A stretch of DNA of 34,812 bases, taken from positions 1-34,812 of the forward strand of contig JBGCFR010000067.1 in the NCBI GenBank assembly GCA_045107045.1, read 5' to 3'. The position numbers and the translations under genes were made by a program. Within the stretch, counting starts at the first letter, position 1; each line of letters starts with the position of its first letter. Shown here in pieces: positions 1-7,526 of this stretch. Origin of the DNA: Putridiphycobacter sp045107045. Its GTDB lineage: Bacteria > Bacteroidota > Bacteroidia > Flavobacteriales_D > Crocinitomicaceae. Below the pieces are notes generated by a model that did no database searches, was not told where the DNA came from, and saw only the letters and a program-made list of their open reading frames with translations.

Positions 1-137
1 GTCCAAACTCCCGCCACTTCAATTTTATCTATAGTGAAATTAAAAGTCCCATCTTCCAAAATATTAAGTTCAAAGTCTTTATCTGACAATTCTAAAATAG
101 AATCTTTAAGGTCTGTTTTGTTTATATACTCCCATTT
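1..137 (-). pseudogene. Downstream part of a frameshifted gene, partial at left edge
   Basis: On the minus strand a frame stays open from about 137 to the left end of the window, about 45 codons. It reads like protein (it includes NKTDLKDSILELSDKD and GTFNFTIDKIEVAGVW). It has no start codon of its own: upstream in this frame a stop lies within the neighbouring gene. Removing one base from the TTTT run at 135-138 joins it in frame to the gene ending at 106, changing that gene's end from WKMGVYKQNRP to WKWEYINKTD. I infer one gene, broken by a +1 shift or a sequencing error. Function unknown. Confidence 0.5.
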
Positions 138-474
138 TCCAAGTCAAAACGAAGCCTGTGTCAGGTTGCTGGGCAATAAATACCTTTTGGCTAAATGGAA
201 TTCCTAAATTGTATAAATACTTTTTAATCGTCTGTTGATCTGAAAATTCACTGTTAAATGTTGATACAGTCTTGTAATACTTGTCTGAGCTTTCAATTCC
301 ATGTTTCATTTCATAGTCCCATAGAAAATTTGCGGCTTCTTTTGTCAATGGAAAAATTTGGTCTTGGTGTTCTTTACTTGCCAATTGGTCGTTTTCGTCT
401 GTAAAAATCCACTTCGCAATGTATTCGTCCAAAGGCAATCCAAATTCTTCTATGTTGTCAAGCGAGATAGTCAT
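106..474 (-). CDS. Hypothetical protein, 122 aa, probably truncated by a frameshift
   Basis: I do not recognise this acidic, soluble-looking protein; it has no signal peptide, membrane segment or clear motif. It lies 96 bp downstream of the recombinase gene on the same strand, separated by a palindrome-rich spacer, so it sits where the first gene of an integrase-linked cassette array would be. The last nine residues (MGVYKQNRP) are probably out of frame, because the next frame continues as plausible protein to the window edge if one base in the T run at 135-138 is removed. The native protein would then exceed 155 residues. Start chosen at the only sensible ATG, at 474. Confidence 0.5.
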   Translation of the reverse strand: MTISLDNIEEFGLPLDEYIAKWIFTDENDQLASKEHQDQIFPLTKEAANFLWDYEMKHGIESSDKYYKTVSTFNSEFSDQQTIKKYLYNLGIPFSQKVFIAQQPDTGFVLTWKMGVYKQNRP

Positions 475-512
475 GTTACTAATTTTTCTGTCAAGTTCGA
501 TTGTCGTCTTTC

Positions 513-570
513 GGTTACAGCTAACAACCGGGTATAATCACATATGTGCTTTTATTCACCTTATGGTGTT
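513..570. repeat. Palindrome-rich block after integrase; candidate recombination site
   Basis: Between the recombinase stop (571) and the next gene lie several short inverted repeats in succession: GGTT/AACC arms at 513-529 enclosing GTTA-CAGC-TAAC, a perfect 10-bp palindrome CACATATGTG at 539-548, and CACC-TTAT-GGTG at 557-568. A folded, AT-rich spacer of this kind between an integrase and a small gene of unknown function resembles the recombination sites of integron-like cassette arrays. This is inferred from arrangement only. No second copy is visible in the window. Confidence 0.3.
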
Positions 571-1713
571 TTACTGATTGCTAGGTAAATATAGTGAATC
601 TAGTGGATTCTTAACTACTTTTAAATGACTTTTCGTCACGTGCGTATATATTTCGGTAGTTTTGGTAGATGAGTGCCCTAAAAGGAGTTGAATTTGACGT
701 AAATCTGTTCCGTCCTCTAGTAAATGTGTAGCAAAACTATGTCGTAACATGTGAGGACTTACTTTTTTAGTGACTCCTGCTTTTTTAGCAGCTCTTTTTA
801 TGATTTGACTTACACTTGTTGCGCTGTATTGCCCTCCTTTTTCACCTTCAAATAAATATTCTTTCGGTCTGCAAGCTTTGAAATACACTCTTAATTGCTT
901 CACCAAACTTGCACTTACTATTGTAATGCGATCTTTTCTACCTTTTCCATTCCTTATGGTAACCGTATTATTTTCACCATCAATATCAGCCAGCTTTAAA
1001 TTAAGCAATTCTGCCCGCCTTAACCCCGCTGAATACAATAAGCTGACTACACAATGATGTTTAAGATTAGTTATAACGCTTAGTATACTAGCGACTTCCT
1101 TTTTATTTAATACCTTAGGTAAAGTGCTCTCCTTAAATGGCCGTTCAATATCATAGAACCGGTTAGGCATTTCAAGAACTACTTCATAATAAAACTTAAT
1201 AGCATTGACCGTTTGATTTAAAGTAGAACCTGACTGGCCCTGCTCTACTAATTTTTCTAAATAATTTTTAATATCTAACTCATTCAAATCGTCAATGCAT
1301 TGCCCATTATGAAATATAACATATTTCGTAAATAGTGAAATATAGGTTCGTACAGTGCTCTTTGCATATTTTTTAAGGAGTAATTTTTGCACGTAAGCCT
1401 TGGGAATATGATCGTTCTTAAGTTTTAAATCCTTTCTCTTTATTTGAGGATTGTGATTATTAATGGCCTTTTTTGGAAAAAAATAATTTCCATTCACCCA
1501 GGCTATTTGCCTGAAAGTGTCGAAAATTAATGTTACATTTTTCTTTGTGTTTTCAATATATACCATTTGATATGCCTGGCTCCACAATGGGTTCGGAAGT
1601 GTTCGAATAATAGTTTGTATGGTTTTATCGTAGTTAAATTCTAAACCTATCTTTTTGTCTCCATTTATTAATAAATGTCTCAAAGTGATGCTTTTTTGCT
1701 TTCGATATGCCAT
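571..1713 (-). CDS. Tyrosine recombinase/integrase (XerC/D-like), 380 aa
   Basis: Site-specific recombinase that cuts and rejoins DNA through a tyrosine nucleophile. An N-terminal region of about 100 residues precedes a SAM-like core-binding domain (about 100-190) and a C-terminal catalytic domain. The full catalytic set is visible: Arg232 (SAGLRRAELL), Lys257 (NGKGRKDR), His321 and Arg324 (PHMLRHSFATHLL), His347 (LLGHSS) and Tyr356 (EIYTHV). There is no room for the extra helix of true IntI integron integrases, so it is XerC/D-like. I start it at ATG 1713; a GTG at 1746 would add 11 residues, but the usual product begins MAYRKQ. A perfect 36-bp palindrome lies about 40 bp upstream and a folded block lies just after the stop, which suggests a mobile or cassette context. 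The target site is unknown. Confidence 0.9.
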   Translation of the reverse strand: MAYRKQKSITLRHLLINGDKKIGLEFNYDKTIQTIIRTLPNPLWSQAYQMVYIENTKKNVTLIFDTFRQIAWVNGNYFFPKKAINNHNPQIKRKDLKLKNDHIPKAYVQKLLLKKYAKSTVRTYISLFTKYVIFHNGQCIDDLNELDIKNYLEKLVEQGQSGSTLNQTVNAIKFYYEVVLEMPNRFYDIERPFKESTLPKVLNKKEVASILSVITNLKHHCVVSLLYSAGLRRAELLNLKLADIDGENNTVTIRNGKGRKDRITIVSASLVKQLRVYFKACRPKEYLFEGEKGGQYSATSVSQIIKRAAKKAGVTKKVSPHMLRHSFATHLLEDGTDLRQIQLLLGHSSTKTTEIYTHVTKSHLKVVKNPLDSLYLPSNQ

Positions 1714-1755
1714 AATTATTTGTAAACATGGCCATAAAAAGATCACTCCAAAAAT

Positions 1756-1791
1756 TTATCCGTACATTTATACGTATAAATGTACGGATAA
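1756..1791. repeat. Perfect 36-bp palindrome between divergent genes
   Basis: The half-site TTATCCGTACATTTATAC is followed directly by its exact reverse complement, centred between 1773 and 1774, with no mismatch and no spacer. It occupies the gap between the recombinase start (1713) and the zinc-ribbon start (1796), ending 4 bp before the latter. Possible roles are an operator shared by the two genes, a recombination site acted on by the neighbouring recombinase, or a hairpin in the 5' RNA. Read leftward it is followed by ATTTTTGG, which could also act as a weak terminator. Confidence 0.85.
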
Positions 1792-1795
1792 CGGT

Positions 1796-2212
1796 ATGGA
1801 AAAAATTTGTAAAAATGAAAACTGTTCAAAAATTGTGATAGGGAGAATTGACAGAGTATTTTGCTCTAGCTATTGTAAGTCAGACTTTCATGCAACCGAG
1901 AATAAGAAAAGTGGGAAAACAATTTTTAAATTCAAAATAGATTCAGTCCTAAAAAAGAACAGAGCCATTTTAGCCAAGTACAATATCAAGAGCAAAGCAA
2001 CTGTTAGAAAAGAAGTTTTACTTGAAGAAGGATTTAATCCTAGAATTTTCACCCACTATTGGAAAAATGTAAAAGGCGATACATATCTGTTTTGTTATGA
2101 TCAAGGCTTTAAGGAGGTAAAAGACAATTCTCGGAACAAATATCTATTAGTGCTATGGCAAGACGGTATGGAAAAACAAGTGTTTGGACAAAAAGTTACT
2201 AATTCAGTCTAG
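1796..2212 (+). CDS. Small zinc-ribbon protein of a Bacteroidota family, 138 aa
   Basis: The N-terminus carries a probable zinc-binding knuckle, Cys5-x4-Cys10 and Cys23-x3-Cys27 (VFCSSYCKSDFH). A basic middle region follows (DSVLKKNRAILAKYN), then a C-terminal region with FTHYWKNVKGDTYLFCYDQGF. Proteins of this layout (zinc ribbon, then 'LRKNRRIL', then 'YFCYEYGY') are common hypothetical proteins in Bacteroidota; no function is established that I know of. The frame is open further upstream to 1655, but that part overlaps the recombinase on the other strand, so ATG 1796 is preferred. It diverges from the recombinase across the 36-bp palindrome. DNA binding is plausible but unproven. Confidence 0.75.
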   Translation: MEKICKNENCSKIVIGRIDRVFCSSYCKSDFHATENKKSGKTIFKFKIDSVLKKNRAILAKYNIKSKATVRKEVLLEEGFNPRIFTHYWKNVKGDTYLFCYDQGFKEVKDNSRNKYLLVLWQDGMEKQVFGQKVTNSV

Positions 2213-2241
2213 CGCTTTTCTAATCCTCAAAAACCAATTAC

Positions 2242-3783
2242 TTAGTCTTTAATTTCAGCATCAATGTCTTCCAACATTTTAATTGCCTCTGCTTTTGGGG
2301 GAAATATTTTAGACACGATATAACCAACAATCATTGCCAATGCAAAAGAAGGCGCTAAAACATCTAATTCTTTCATGTAGTCTCCTAACCCATCAATATT
2401 GGAAAAAACAAATTTGAATAATATCACAGAAGTAAACCCTGTAATCATGGAAGCTATGGCACCTTTTTCGGAATAACCTTTCCAAAATAACGACAGAATA
2501 ATAACAGGACAAAAAGTAGCTGCAATCCCCGACCAGCCAAATATCATAATCCAAAAAACTTGTCTGTCCGGATAGAGGTTATACAATAAAATAGCAATAC
2601 CCAAGGCAGCTAAAGCCATTATGACAGTCACAATTCTTGAAAACTTTGTTAAGTCTTCATCTCTTAGGTCTGGTCTAAATATTTTTTGATAAAAATCGCG
2701 CGTAATGGCGCTAGACGCTAAAATAAGGAGAGAATCTATTGTAGACATAATGGCCGACAATACAATGGCAATAAATATAGCAACCAGTATGGTTGGCAAA
2801 AACTCGTGAGTAATCATACTTAACACATTTTCGCCCCCAGTGCCTAGTACAGCATCAGGATCTTGTCCTTCGGTAGTAAAATAAATTCGAGCTAAAATAC
2901 CAATGGTCACTGCAGCAGCATCTGTTAGAAGTGTGAACAGCAAAGCCACCCATTTACCTTTCACAATTTCACTTTCGTTTTTAATAGACATAAAACGAAC
3001 ATACACTTGGGGTGATCCTAAGAAACCGAGTCCTATCATTGAGAACCCTAAAATTGTAAACAGGTTCATCCAACCGTCAGTGCTTCTGCCCATCACCTGG
3101 GTCAATGTTGGATCAATTGCATTTAGCCCTTCGGTTACTCCAGCACCATGATCCATTGAAAACCAAACCACAACTGGCAATAACACCAGACCAAAAAACA
3201 TTAAAATACCCTGAAACATGTCTGACCAAACAGCAGCTACAAATCCACCAATAAAAATATAGACCAAAACAATCAAAAATCCAATTAAAGCGCCAATTCT
3301 ATAGTCAATATCAAGCATAGACTCAAAGGCTATTCCTGTGACATCCATTTGAGAAGCCACATAAATGACAACAAAAACAACCAATACCGAGGCTGCTATA
3401 ATTCTGAGCGTATTTGTAGATGATTTGAAATGACTCTGTAAATAATCAGGAATGGTAATTGCACCAAAACTATCTGATCTTTTTTTAAAGCGCTTGGCCA
3501 TAAATTGCCAAGATATGAACACACCCAAAAGTTCTCCGGCAACAACCCAATAGCCTGAGTAGCCAGCTATGGCTCCCATACCAGTGAGTCCAATGAGAAG
3601 CCAACCCGATTCGCCTGTTGCGCGAGCAGAAAATGCAACCGCCCAAAACCCCATATTTTTTCCACCAACGTAATAATCACTCATACTTTTTACACGCCGC
3701 GAAGCCAGAATACCAATCAAAAACAATACGCCCACATAGGCAGAAAGCACTGCTATTTTCATTATAAAATCTTTATCAGCCAT
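2242..3783 (-). CDS. putP: Sodium/proline symporter, SSS family
   Basis: Integral inner-membrane Na+/solute symporter, most like PutP, which imports proline with sodium. At 513 residues it has the usual family length, and about 13 hydrophobic segments are visible. Family signatures include SDYYVGGKNMGFW near the N-terminus, SARATGESGWLLIGLTG, and AIMSTIDSLLILASSAITRDFY in the second half, the last being the classic SSS signature around the Na+ site. It is transcribed away from the cysteine dioxygenase operon and shares its 266-bp upstream region. Proline uptake may serve nutrition or osmoprotection. Substrate is assigned by similarity; another amino acid or small solute is possible. Confidence 0.85.
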   Translation of the reverse strand: MADKDFIMKIAVLSAYVGVLFLIGILASRRVKSMSDYYVGGKNMGFWAVAFSARATGESGWLLIGLTGMGAIAGYSGYWVVAGELLGVFISWQFMAKRFKKRSDSFGAITIPDYLQSHFKSSTNTLRIIAASVLVVFVVIYVASQMDVTGIAFESMLDIDYRIGALIGFLIVLVYIFIGGFVAAVWSDMFQGILMFFGLVLLPVVVWFSMDHGAGVTEGLNAIDPTLTQVMGRSTDGWMNLFTILGFSMIGLGFLGSPQVYVRFMSIKNESEIVKGKWVALLFTLLTDAAAVTIGILARIYFTTEGQDPDAVLGTGGENVLSMITHEFLPTILVAIFIAIVLSAIMSTIDSLLILASSAITRDFYQKIFRPDLRDEDLTKFSRIVTVIMALAALGIAILLYNLYPDRQVFWIMIFGWSGIAATFCPVIILSLFWKGYSEKGAIASMITGFTSVILFKFVFSNIDGLGDYMKELDVLAPSFALAMIVGYIVSKIFPPKAEAIKMLEDIDAEIKD

Positions 3784-4049
3784 GCCTTAATAATTATTTT
3801 GAGGTTAAGTAAAAAATTGATAGTCATTAATGCCAAATATTGACAAAAAGGTGAAATTTTAATATCTCGGAAATTAATCAAAATTAAAGAATATTTGATT
3901 GTTTTATTAAAATAATACGCAAAAACAGCTCAAAAATGAGGGGAAATGCCTATTTTTGTGTAACCTAAACCCTTACGCAAATCAAAATTAGCTTTTTGTA
4001 TTTACCCAGAATTTGTGCATTCGTTGAACTGAAAAAATGACAACCCTAA
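3784..4049 (+). promoter_or_regulatory. Divergent intergenic region with promoter for the cysteine dioxygenase operon
   Basis: The region holds no gene. At 3951-3958 TATTTTTG fits the Bacteroidota -7 box TAnnTTTG and faces the cysteine dioxygenase gene, which starts about 90 bp downstream. No clear -33 TTTG was found at the expected distance. No convincing box was seen for putP on the other strand. Confidence 0.4.
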
Positions 4050-4583
4050 ATGGATTATAGAGAACAACCACCTGTGCTAATTCAAACACTTAATGATTTA
4101 ATCACCTCCTTATCAGAGGAGGAGAGGACGACCTACGGCGATATTTTACGAAATTTAAAAATTCCTCTGAGTACTTTTAATCAATTTTGCTCGTGGTCTG
4201 ATGACCACTATACTAGAAACTGTATTGTTAACAATAAAGATTTTGAACTCATTTTATTGTGTTGGAATAAAGGACAAAGTACACCTATTCATGACCATGG
4301 TGGAGAAGAATGTTGGGTAAAAGTAATTGAAGGAGAATTTAGAGAAATCATTTATAAAAAAGAAAAGGGTAGTGCTTTAAGAGAAACGTCTTCAACAACT
4401 TCAAAAGTAAATGACATCACATACATGAAAGATTTTATGGGGTTTCACTCTCTAGAAAATTTATCAGATAAAAAAAGTATGTCTCTTCACCTCTATGCAA
4501 AACCAATTAGAAATTGCAATGTATTTGATGAAGCATCAAAAGAATTTGTCAATAAGGATTTGACATATAATACAATGGCTTAA
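4050..4583 (+). CDS. Cysteine dioxygenase (eukaryote-like)
   Basis: Cytoplasmic non-haem iron cupin enzyme that oxidises L-cysteine to cysteine sulfinate with O2. Visible in the 177 residues: iron ligands His81 and His83 (PIHDHGG) and His133 (GFHSLEN), the substrate-binding Arg56 (HYTRN), and Tyr149 (SLHLYAKPI). Cys88 (GGEECWVKVIEG) aligns without gaps to the cysteine of mammalian CDO that forms the Cys-Tyr cross-link; many bacterial CDOs have glycine there. The length is close to other CDOs. The next gene, 31 bp downstream, encodes a PLP decarboxylase of the cysteine sulfinate/glutamate decarboxylase group, which fits a two-step route to hypotaurine. A 3-mercaptopropionate dioxygenase is the main alternative, but the Arg and Tyr/Cys set favours cysteine. 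Confidence 0.88.
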   Translation: MDYREQPPVLIQTLNDLITSLSEEERTTYGDILRNLKIPLSTFNQFCSWSDDHYTRNCIVNNKDFELILLCWNKGQSTPIHDHGGEECWVKVIEGEFREIIYKKEKGSALRETSSTTSKVNDITYMKDFMGFHSLENLSDKKSMSLHLYAKPIRNCNVFDEASKEFVNKDLTYNTMA

Positions 4584-4614
4584 TTTTAGTCCAATATCAT
4601 TAAAAAACCACCGA

Positions 4615-6021
4615 ATGTCCGACATCAATAGTGACCTTAAATTATTTAACGAACTAGTAGAAAACTTATTAAATGAAGAAAAGCTCAATCCGGTTGCAGA
4701 CCGAATAGAAGCGAATAAATTATATGATTCTGTGGATCTATCACTCAATGAAGCTCCAATGATGGATGAAGAATTTAAAAATGCGCTTCGGAATGTGCTT
4801 GTTTCCACTCCAAAAACAGCAACCAATTTATTTTTTAATCAATTATTTGGTGGCAGACAAGGAAAAGCGGTTTTGGGAGATTTATTGGCTGTAATGCTAA
4901 ATAATAGCATGTATACCTACAAAGTAGCCGGCCCACAAGTAGGCATTGAGCAAGAAATAATTAAGAAGTCTTGTGATTTGATTGGTTATGGTGCTAAAAG
5001 TAATGGTACATTTCCAACAGGTGGATCAATGAGTAATTATATGGCTTTGGTCATGGCGCGTGATGCTAAAGATCCTAATTGCAAAGCAAAGGGCATCCTA
5101 AAACCAATGATTATATACACCTCTAAAGAATCACATTATTCTACTACAAAAAATGCCAGTTTTGCTGGAATGGGGCAAGACAATATCCGGTACATTGAGA
5201 CTGATTCCAACGGAAAAATGATTCCTCAACGGTTAGAACAACAAATTATTACAGACTTAGAAAATGGGATGGTACCAACCTATGTTAATGCTACAGCTGG
5301 CACAACTGTTTTGGGTGCGTTCGACCCGATAGATAAAATTGCGGACCTCACTGAAAAGTACAATCTATGGCTCCATATTGATGGGGCTTACTGTGGTGGA
5401 GCTATTTTTAGTGAGCAATACAAACATTTATTAAGCGGCATGGAAAGGTCTAACTCTTTTAGCTATAATGCGCATAAAATGTTAGGCACACCCCTCACCT
5501 GTTCCATTATACTTGTAAATGATAAAAAGCATTTACATCATTCTTTTAGTATTGAAGCCAGCTATCTTTACCAAACTGATGGTGATGATTTCAATCTGGG
5601 TAAAACTTCTTTCCAATGTGGTAGAAGGAATGACGCGTTAAAATTTTGGACATTGTGGAAATCTGTTGGCACAAATGGTTTACAACAAATTATTGATCAG
5701 CAGTTTAAATTAGCAGATGTGGCACGTCAGTATATTAGAAGCAATTCTGACTATACTTTATACAGTTTTGACGATTCAGTATCTATTTGTTTTAATTATA
5801 AAAATATTGACCCAACTGCATTGTGCACTGCACTATATGAGCACCAAGTTACGGTAGTAGGCTTTGGTTCATTTAATGAAGATACCTTTGTGCGACTTGT
5901 CACTGTTAATGCTAACAATTCAGAAGTTGATATTCTAAACTTTTTTAAAGTACTGGAAGATTTTGTAGAGAAAAACCCCGCTTTAGCTTTAGGTGAATGT
6001 ATTGAAGCAAAAACTGTATAA
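4615..6021 (+). CDS. PLP-dependent decarboxylase, probable cysteine sulfinate decarboxylase
   Basis: Group II pyridoxal-phosphate decarboxylase (glutamate/cysteine sulfinate/aromatic amino acid family), 468 residues. The PLP Schiff-base lysine is Lys288 (SYNAHKMLG), with Asp256 (LHIDGAYCGG) to pair with the pyridine nitrogen and His174 (ESHYSTTKNA) for ring stacking. The stretch LFFNQLFGG and SMYTYKVAGPQ match the start of GAD and CSAD enzymes. Being directly behind cysteine dioxygenase on the same strand, it most likely converts cysteine sulfinate to hypotaurine. From sequence alone the substrate could instead be glutamate or aspartate; the operon is the deciding evidence, and this is inference. 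No hypotaurine oxidase is seen nearby. Confidence 0.85.
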   Translation: MSDINSDLKLFNELVENLLNEEKLNPVADRIEANKLYDSVDLSLNEAPMMDEEFKNALRNVLVSTPKTATNLFFNQLFGGRQGKAVLGDLLAVMLNNSMYTYKVAGPQVGIEQEIIKKSCDLIGYGAKSNGTFPTGGSMSNYMALVMARDAKDPNCKAKGILKPMIIYTSKESHYSTTKNASFAGMGQDNIRYIETDSNGKMIPQRLEQQIITDLENGMVPTYVNATAGTTVLGAFDPIDKIADLTEKYNLWLHIDGAYCGGAIFSEQYKHLLSGMERSNSFSYNAHKMLGTPLTCSIILVNDKKHLHHSFSIEASYLYQTDGDDFNLGKTSFQCGRRNDALKFWTLWKSVGTNGLQQIIDQQFKLADVARQYIRSNSDYTLYSFDDSVSICFNYKNIDPTALCTALYEHQVTVVGFGSFNEDTFVRLVTVNANNSEVDILNFFKVLEDFVEKNPALALGECIEAKTV

Positions 6022-6050
6022 TCTTAGATTAAATTATCAATTTGTTATCG

Positions 6051-6821
6051 TTAGCCTTGATTTGCCTTGTTATATAAATTATAGTTATCGAGCATAAACT
6101 CTAAAATTGGTCGGCATTTACTTTTACAAGCCGGATAGAATGATTCATGCTTCCTTTCCATACCTTTAGGAGAAGCTCCCCACCAAAACTCTGCAATGGC
6201 AATTGGTTTTAATTGCTGTTTTAACGCATATTGCAATAATTTGGGGGCGGCACATTCACCTGCCGCAGCCGGGGGGTTAGCATGAGGCGATTGCTTGAAT
6301 ATTTCCAGTACATCTTGTTCAACTCCTAAAAGATTCAGGAATCGGTATTGTTTAAATAACCACTGCTGCAGGTTTAAAGATTTTTGTTTTCGTTCTATTT
6401 TTAGTGCATTTGAGACGACTGGTGAATGTTCATTTTTTAGTGTCTTGCCCATTTCAGTCAAAGCCCTCATTTCTTTATTAATAAAATAATTTCCGGTAGA
6501 ATCATTAAATACAGAGGGCACAAATTGAGGGCAATTAGTATTGCCTTCTAATTTTCCAGAAACAGTGCCTAAATACCCATAACTATCATCTGGACATTGA
6601 ATCACCAAAACGCCAAACATCTTTCCTTTATGGATGCTAAAATCATGCGTCCAGTTTATAGATTGAGTGGCAATAAATGCTTGGAATTCTTTTGCTGCCA
6701 TACGCCCAATTTCAGGAATCCAATTGCCAAACGGGTTGTTTAGTATATCAGGCATATTAACTGTCGAAATATCTGTTTTGAAATCAAAAACATGTTGGTT
6801 GTTTATTTCGTTTAATTGCAC
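6051..6821 (-). CDS. Stand-alone RluA-associated N-terminal domain protein
   Basis: The C-terminal half carries a very characteristic run of motifs: PPAAAGECAAPKLLQYAL, IAIAEFWWGASPKG and FYPACKSKCRPILEFML. As I know the family, these occur in the N-terminal half of large (about 550 aa) RluA-type pseudouridine synthases of Bacteroidota and gammaproteobacteria, followed by the catalytic domain with its HRLDxxTSG motif. Here the protein ends at residue 256, soon after the motifs; no catalytic domain is present, and the next 30 bp lead into the convergent decarboxylase gene. The conserved cysteines (GECAAP, PACKSKC) look like a metal or thiol site. Its own role is unknown. It is either a natural split version or a remnant. 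Confidence 0.7.
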   Translation of the reverse strand: MQLNEINNQHVFDFKTDISTVNMPDILNNPFGNWIPEIGRMAAKEFQAFIATQSINWTHDFSIHKGKMFGVLVIQCPDDSYGYLGTVSGKLEGNTNCPQFVPSVFNDSTGNYFINKEMRALTEMGKTLKNEHSPVVSNALKIERKQKSLNLQQWLFKQYRFLNLLGVEQDVLEIFKQSPHANPPAAAGECAAPKLLQYALKQQLKPIAIAEFWWGASPKGMERKHESFYPACKSKCRPILEFMLDNYNLYNKANQG

Positions 6822-6852
6822 TTGAGCCTTTTTTTACGGTTGTATGACGTTG

Positions 6853-6860
6853 CAAATTTA
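6853..6860 (-). promoter_or_regulatory. -7 box of the RluA-N-domain gene
   Basis: TAAATTTG on the minus strand fits TAnnTTTG and lies 31 bp before the ATG at 6821. No good -33 box is visible. Confidence 0.45.
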
Positions 6861-6883
6861 CCCAAAATAATAGAGTCGTGGTA

Positions 6884-7522
6884 TTAATTATCCGCTAGTA
6901 ATTTGCTTAGAGTCTCATCCAAAATTTCGGCATTTAAATCTTCCATCACAATATTACCCTCTTGATCTAGAAGGTAAGAAGTTGGAATTTTTGAAATGTT
7001 ACATTCAATACAAATAGGCGATTCCCAACCTTTTAAATCTGATACATGAATCCAGGGTAGATCATTCTCCTCAATACTGTTTACCCATTGGTCTTTATTT
7101 TTATCCAATGAAATGGCGTAAATTTCAAAGCCCTTATCCTTGTATTTTTCATAGGCCGGTAAGTAATAATAACAATTTCTTTTATCGCATAATACATTTC
7201 CAGATGCCCAAAATTGAATAAGGGTGTATTTATTTAGTGAGGGATCCAATTGTATTTTTTCACCATTAGGTGATGTCATTAATAGATTCTCGAATTGAGA
7301 CTGTGGGTTAAACATTCGAGTGAAAAGTGGTGAAATACCAATCAGTAATATGATAGTAGCGGCAACGCTCAAAACAATTCTTCGTTTCCGACTCAAGTAA
7401 AAAATTGTAGGCTTCTTCTTTGTGTCCAATGTTGAATTAATAGCATCCCAGGTATCTTCGTTTAGCTCTAACCTATCGAATGATGCTTTGTTTTCTTTCA
7501 CTATTTTTTCTAATTCATCCAT
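6884..7522 (-). CDS. Membrane anti-sigma-like protein fused to a periplasmic thioredoxin-like domain
   Basis: Residues 1-47 form a charged cytoplasmic segment (including NEDTWDAINSTLD) ending in RKRR. A single membrane span follows at about 49-67, then a thioredoxin/TlpA-like domain from about 80 to 212 that should face the periplasm. The gene starts 4 bp after an ECF sigma factor gene, the usual place for its anti-sigma factor. The thioredoxin domain keeps FWAS, the SLD..W..I motif, VSDLKGW and the cis-proline (Pro180, KIPTSYLLDQEG). The normal WCxxC is replaced by Cys112-x4-Cys117 (VLCDKRNC), and a new CxxC (Cys171-IE-Cys174) sits just before the cis-proline. No zinc anti-sigma HxxxCxxC motif is present. 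I infer a redox- or thiol-sensing membrane anti-sigma factor. It could instead be a membrane-anchored thioredoxin with no sigma role. Confidence 0.7.
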   Translation of the reverse strand: MDELEKIVKENKASFDRLELNEDTWDAINSTLDTKKKPTIFYLSRKRRIVLSVAATIILLIGISPLFTRMFNPQSQFENLLMTSPNGEKIQLDPSLNKYTLIQFWASGNVLCDKRNCYYYLPAYEKYKDKGFEIYAISLDKNKDQWVNSIEENDLPWIHVSDLKGWESPICIECNISKIPTSYLLDQEGNIVMEDLNAEILDETLSKLLADN

Positions 7523-7526
7523 AGCT

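Noticed and set aside
1714..1746. GTG at 1746 as the recombinase start
   Set aside because: It adds 11 residues unlike the family and lies close to the palindrome; the ATG at 1713 gives the expected MAYRKQ start.
1655..1795. Upstream extension of the zinc-ribbon gene
   Set aside because: It overlaps the recombinase on the other strand and runs through the palindrome; the protein-like part begins at ATG 1796.
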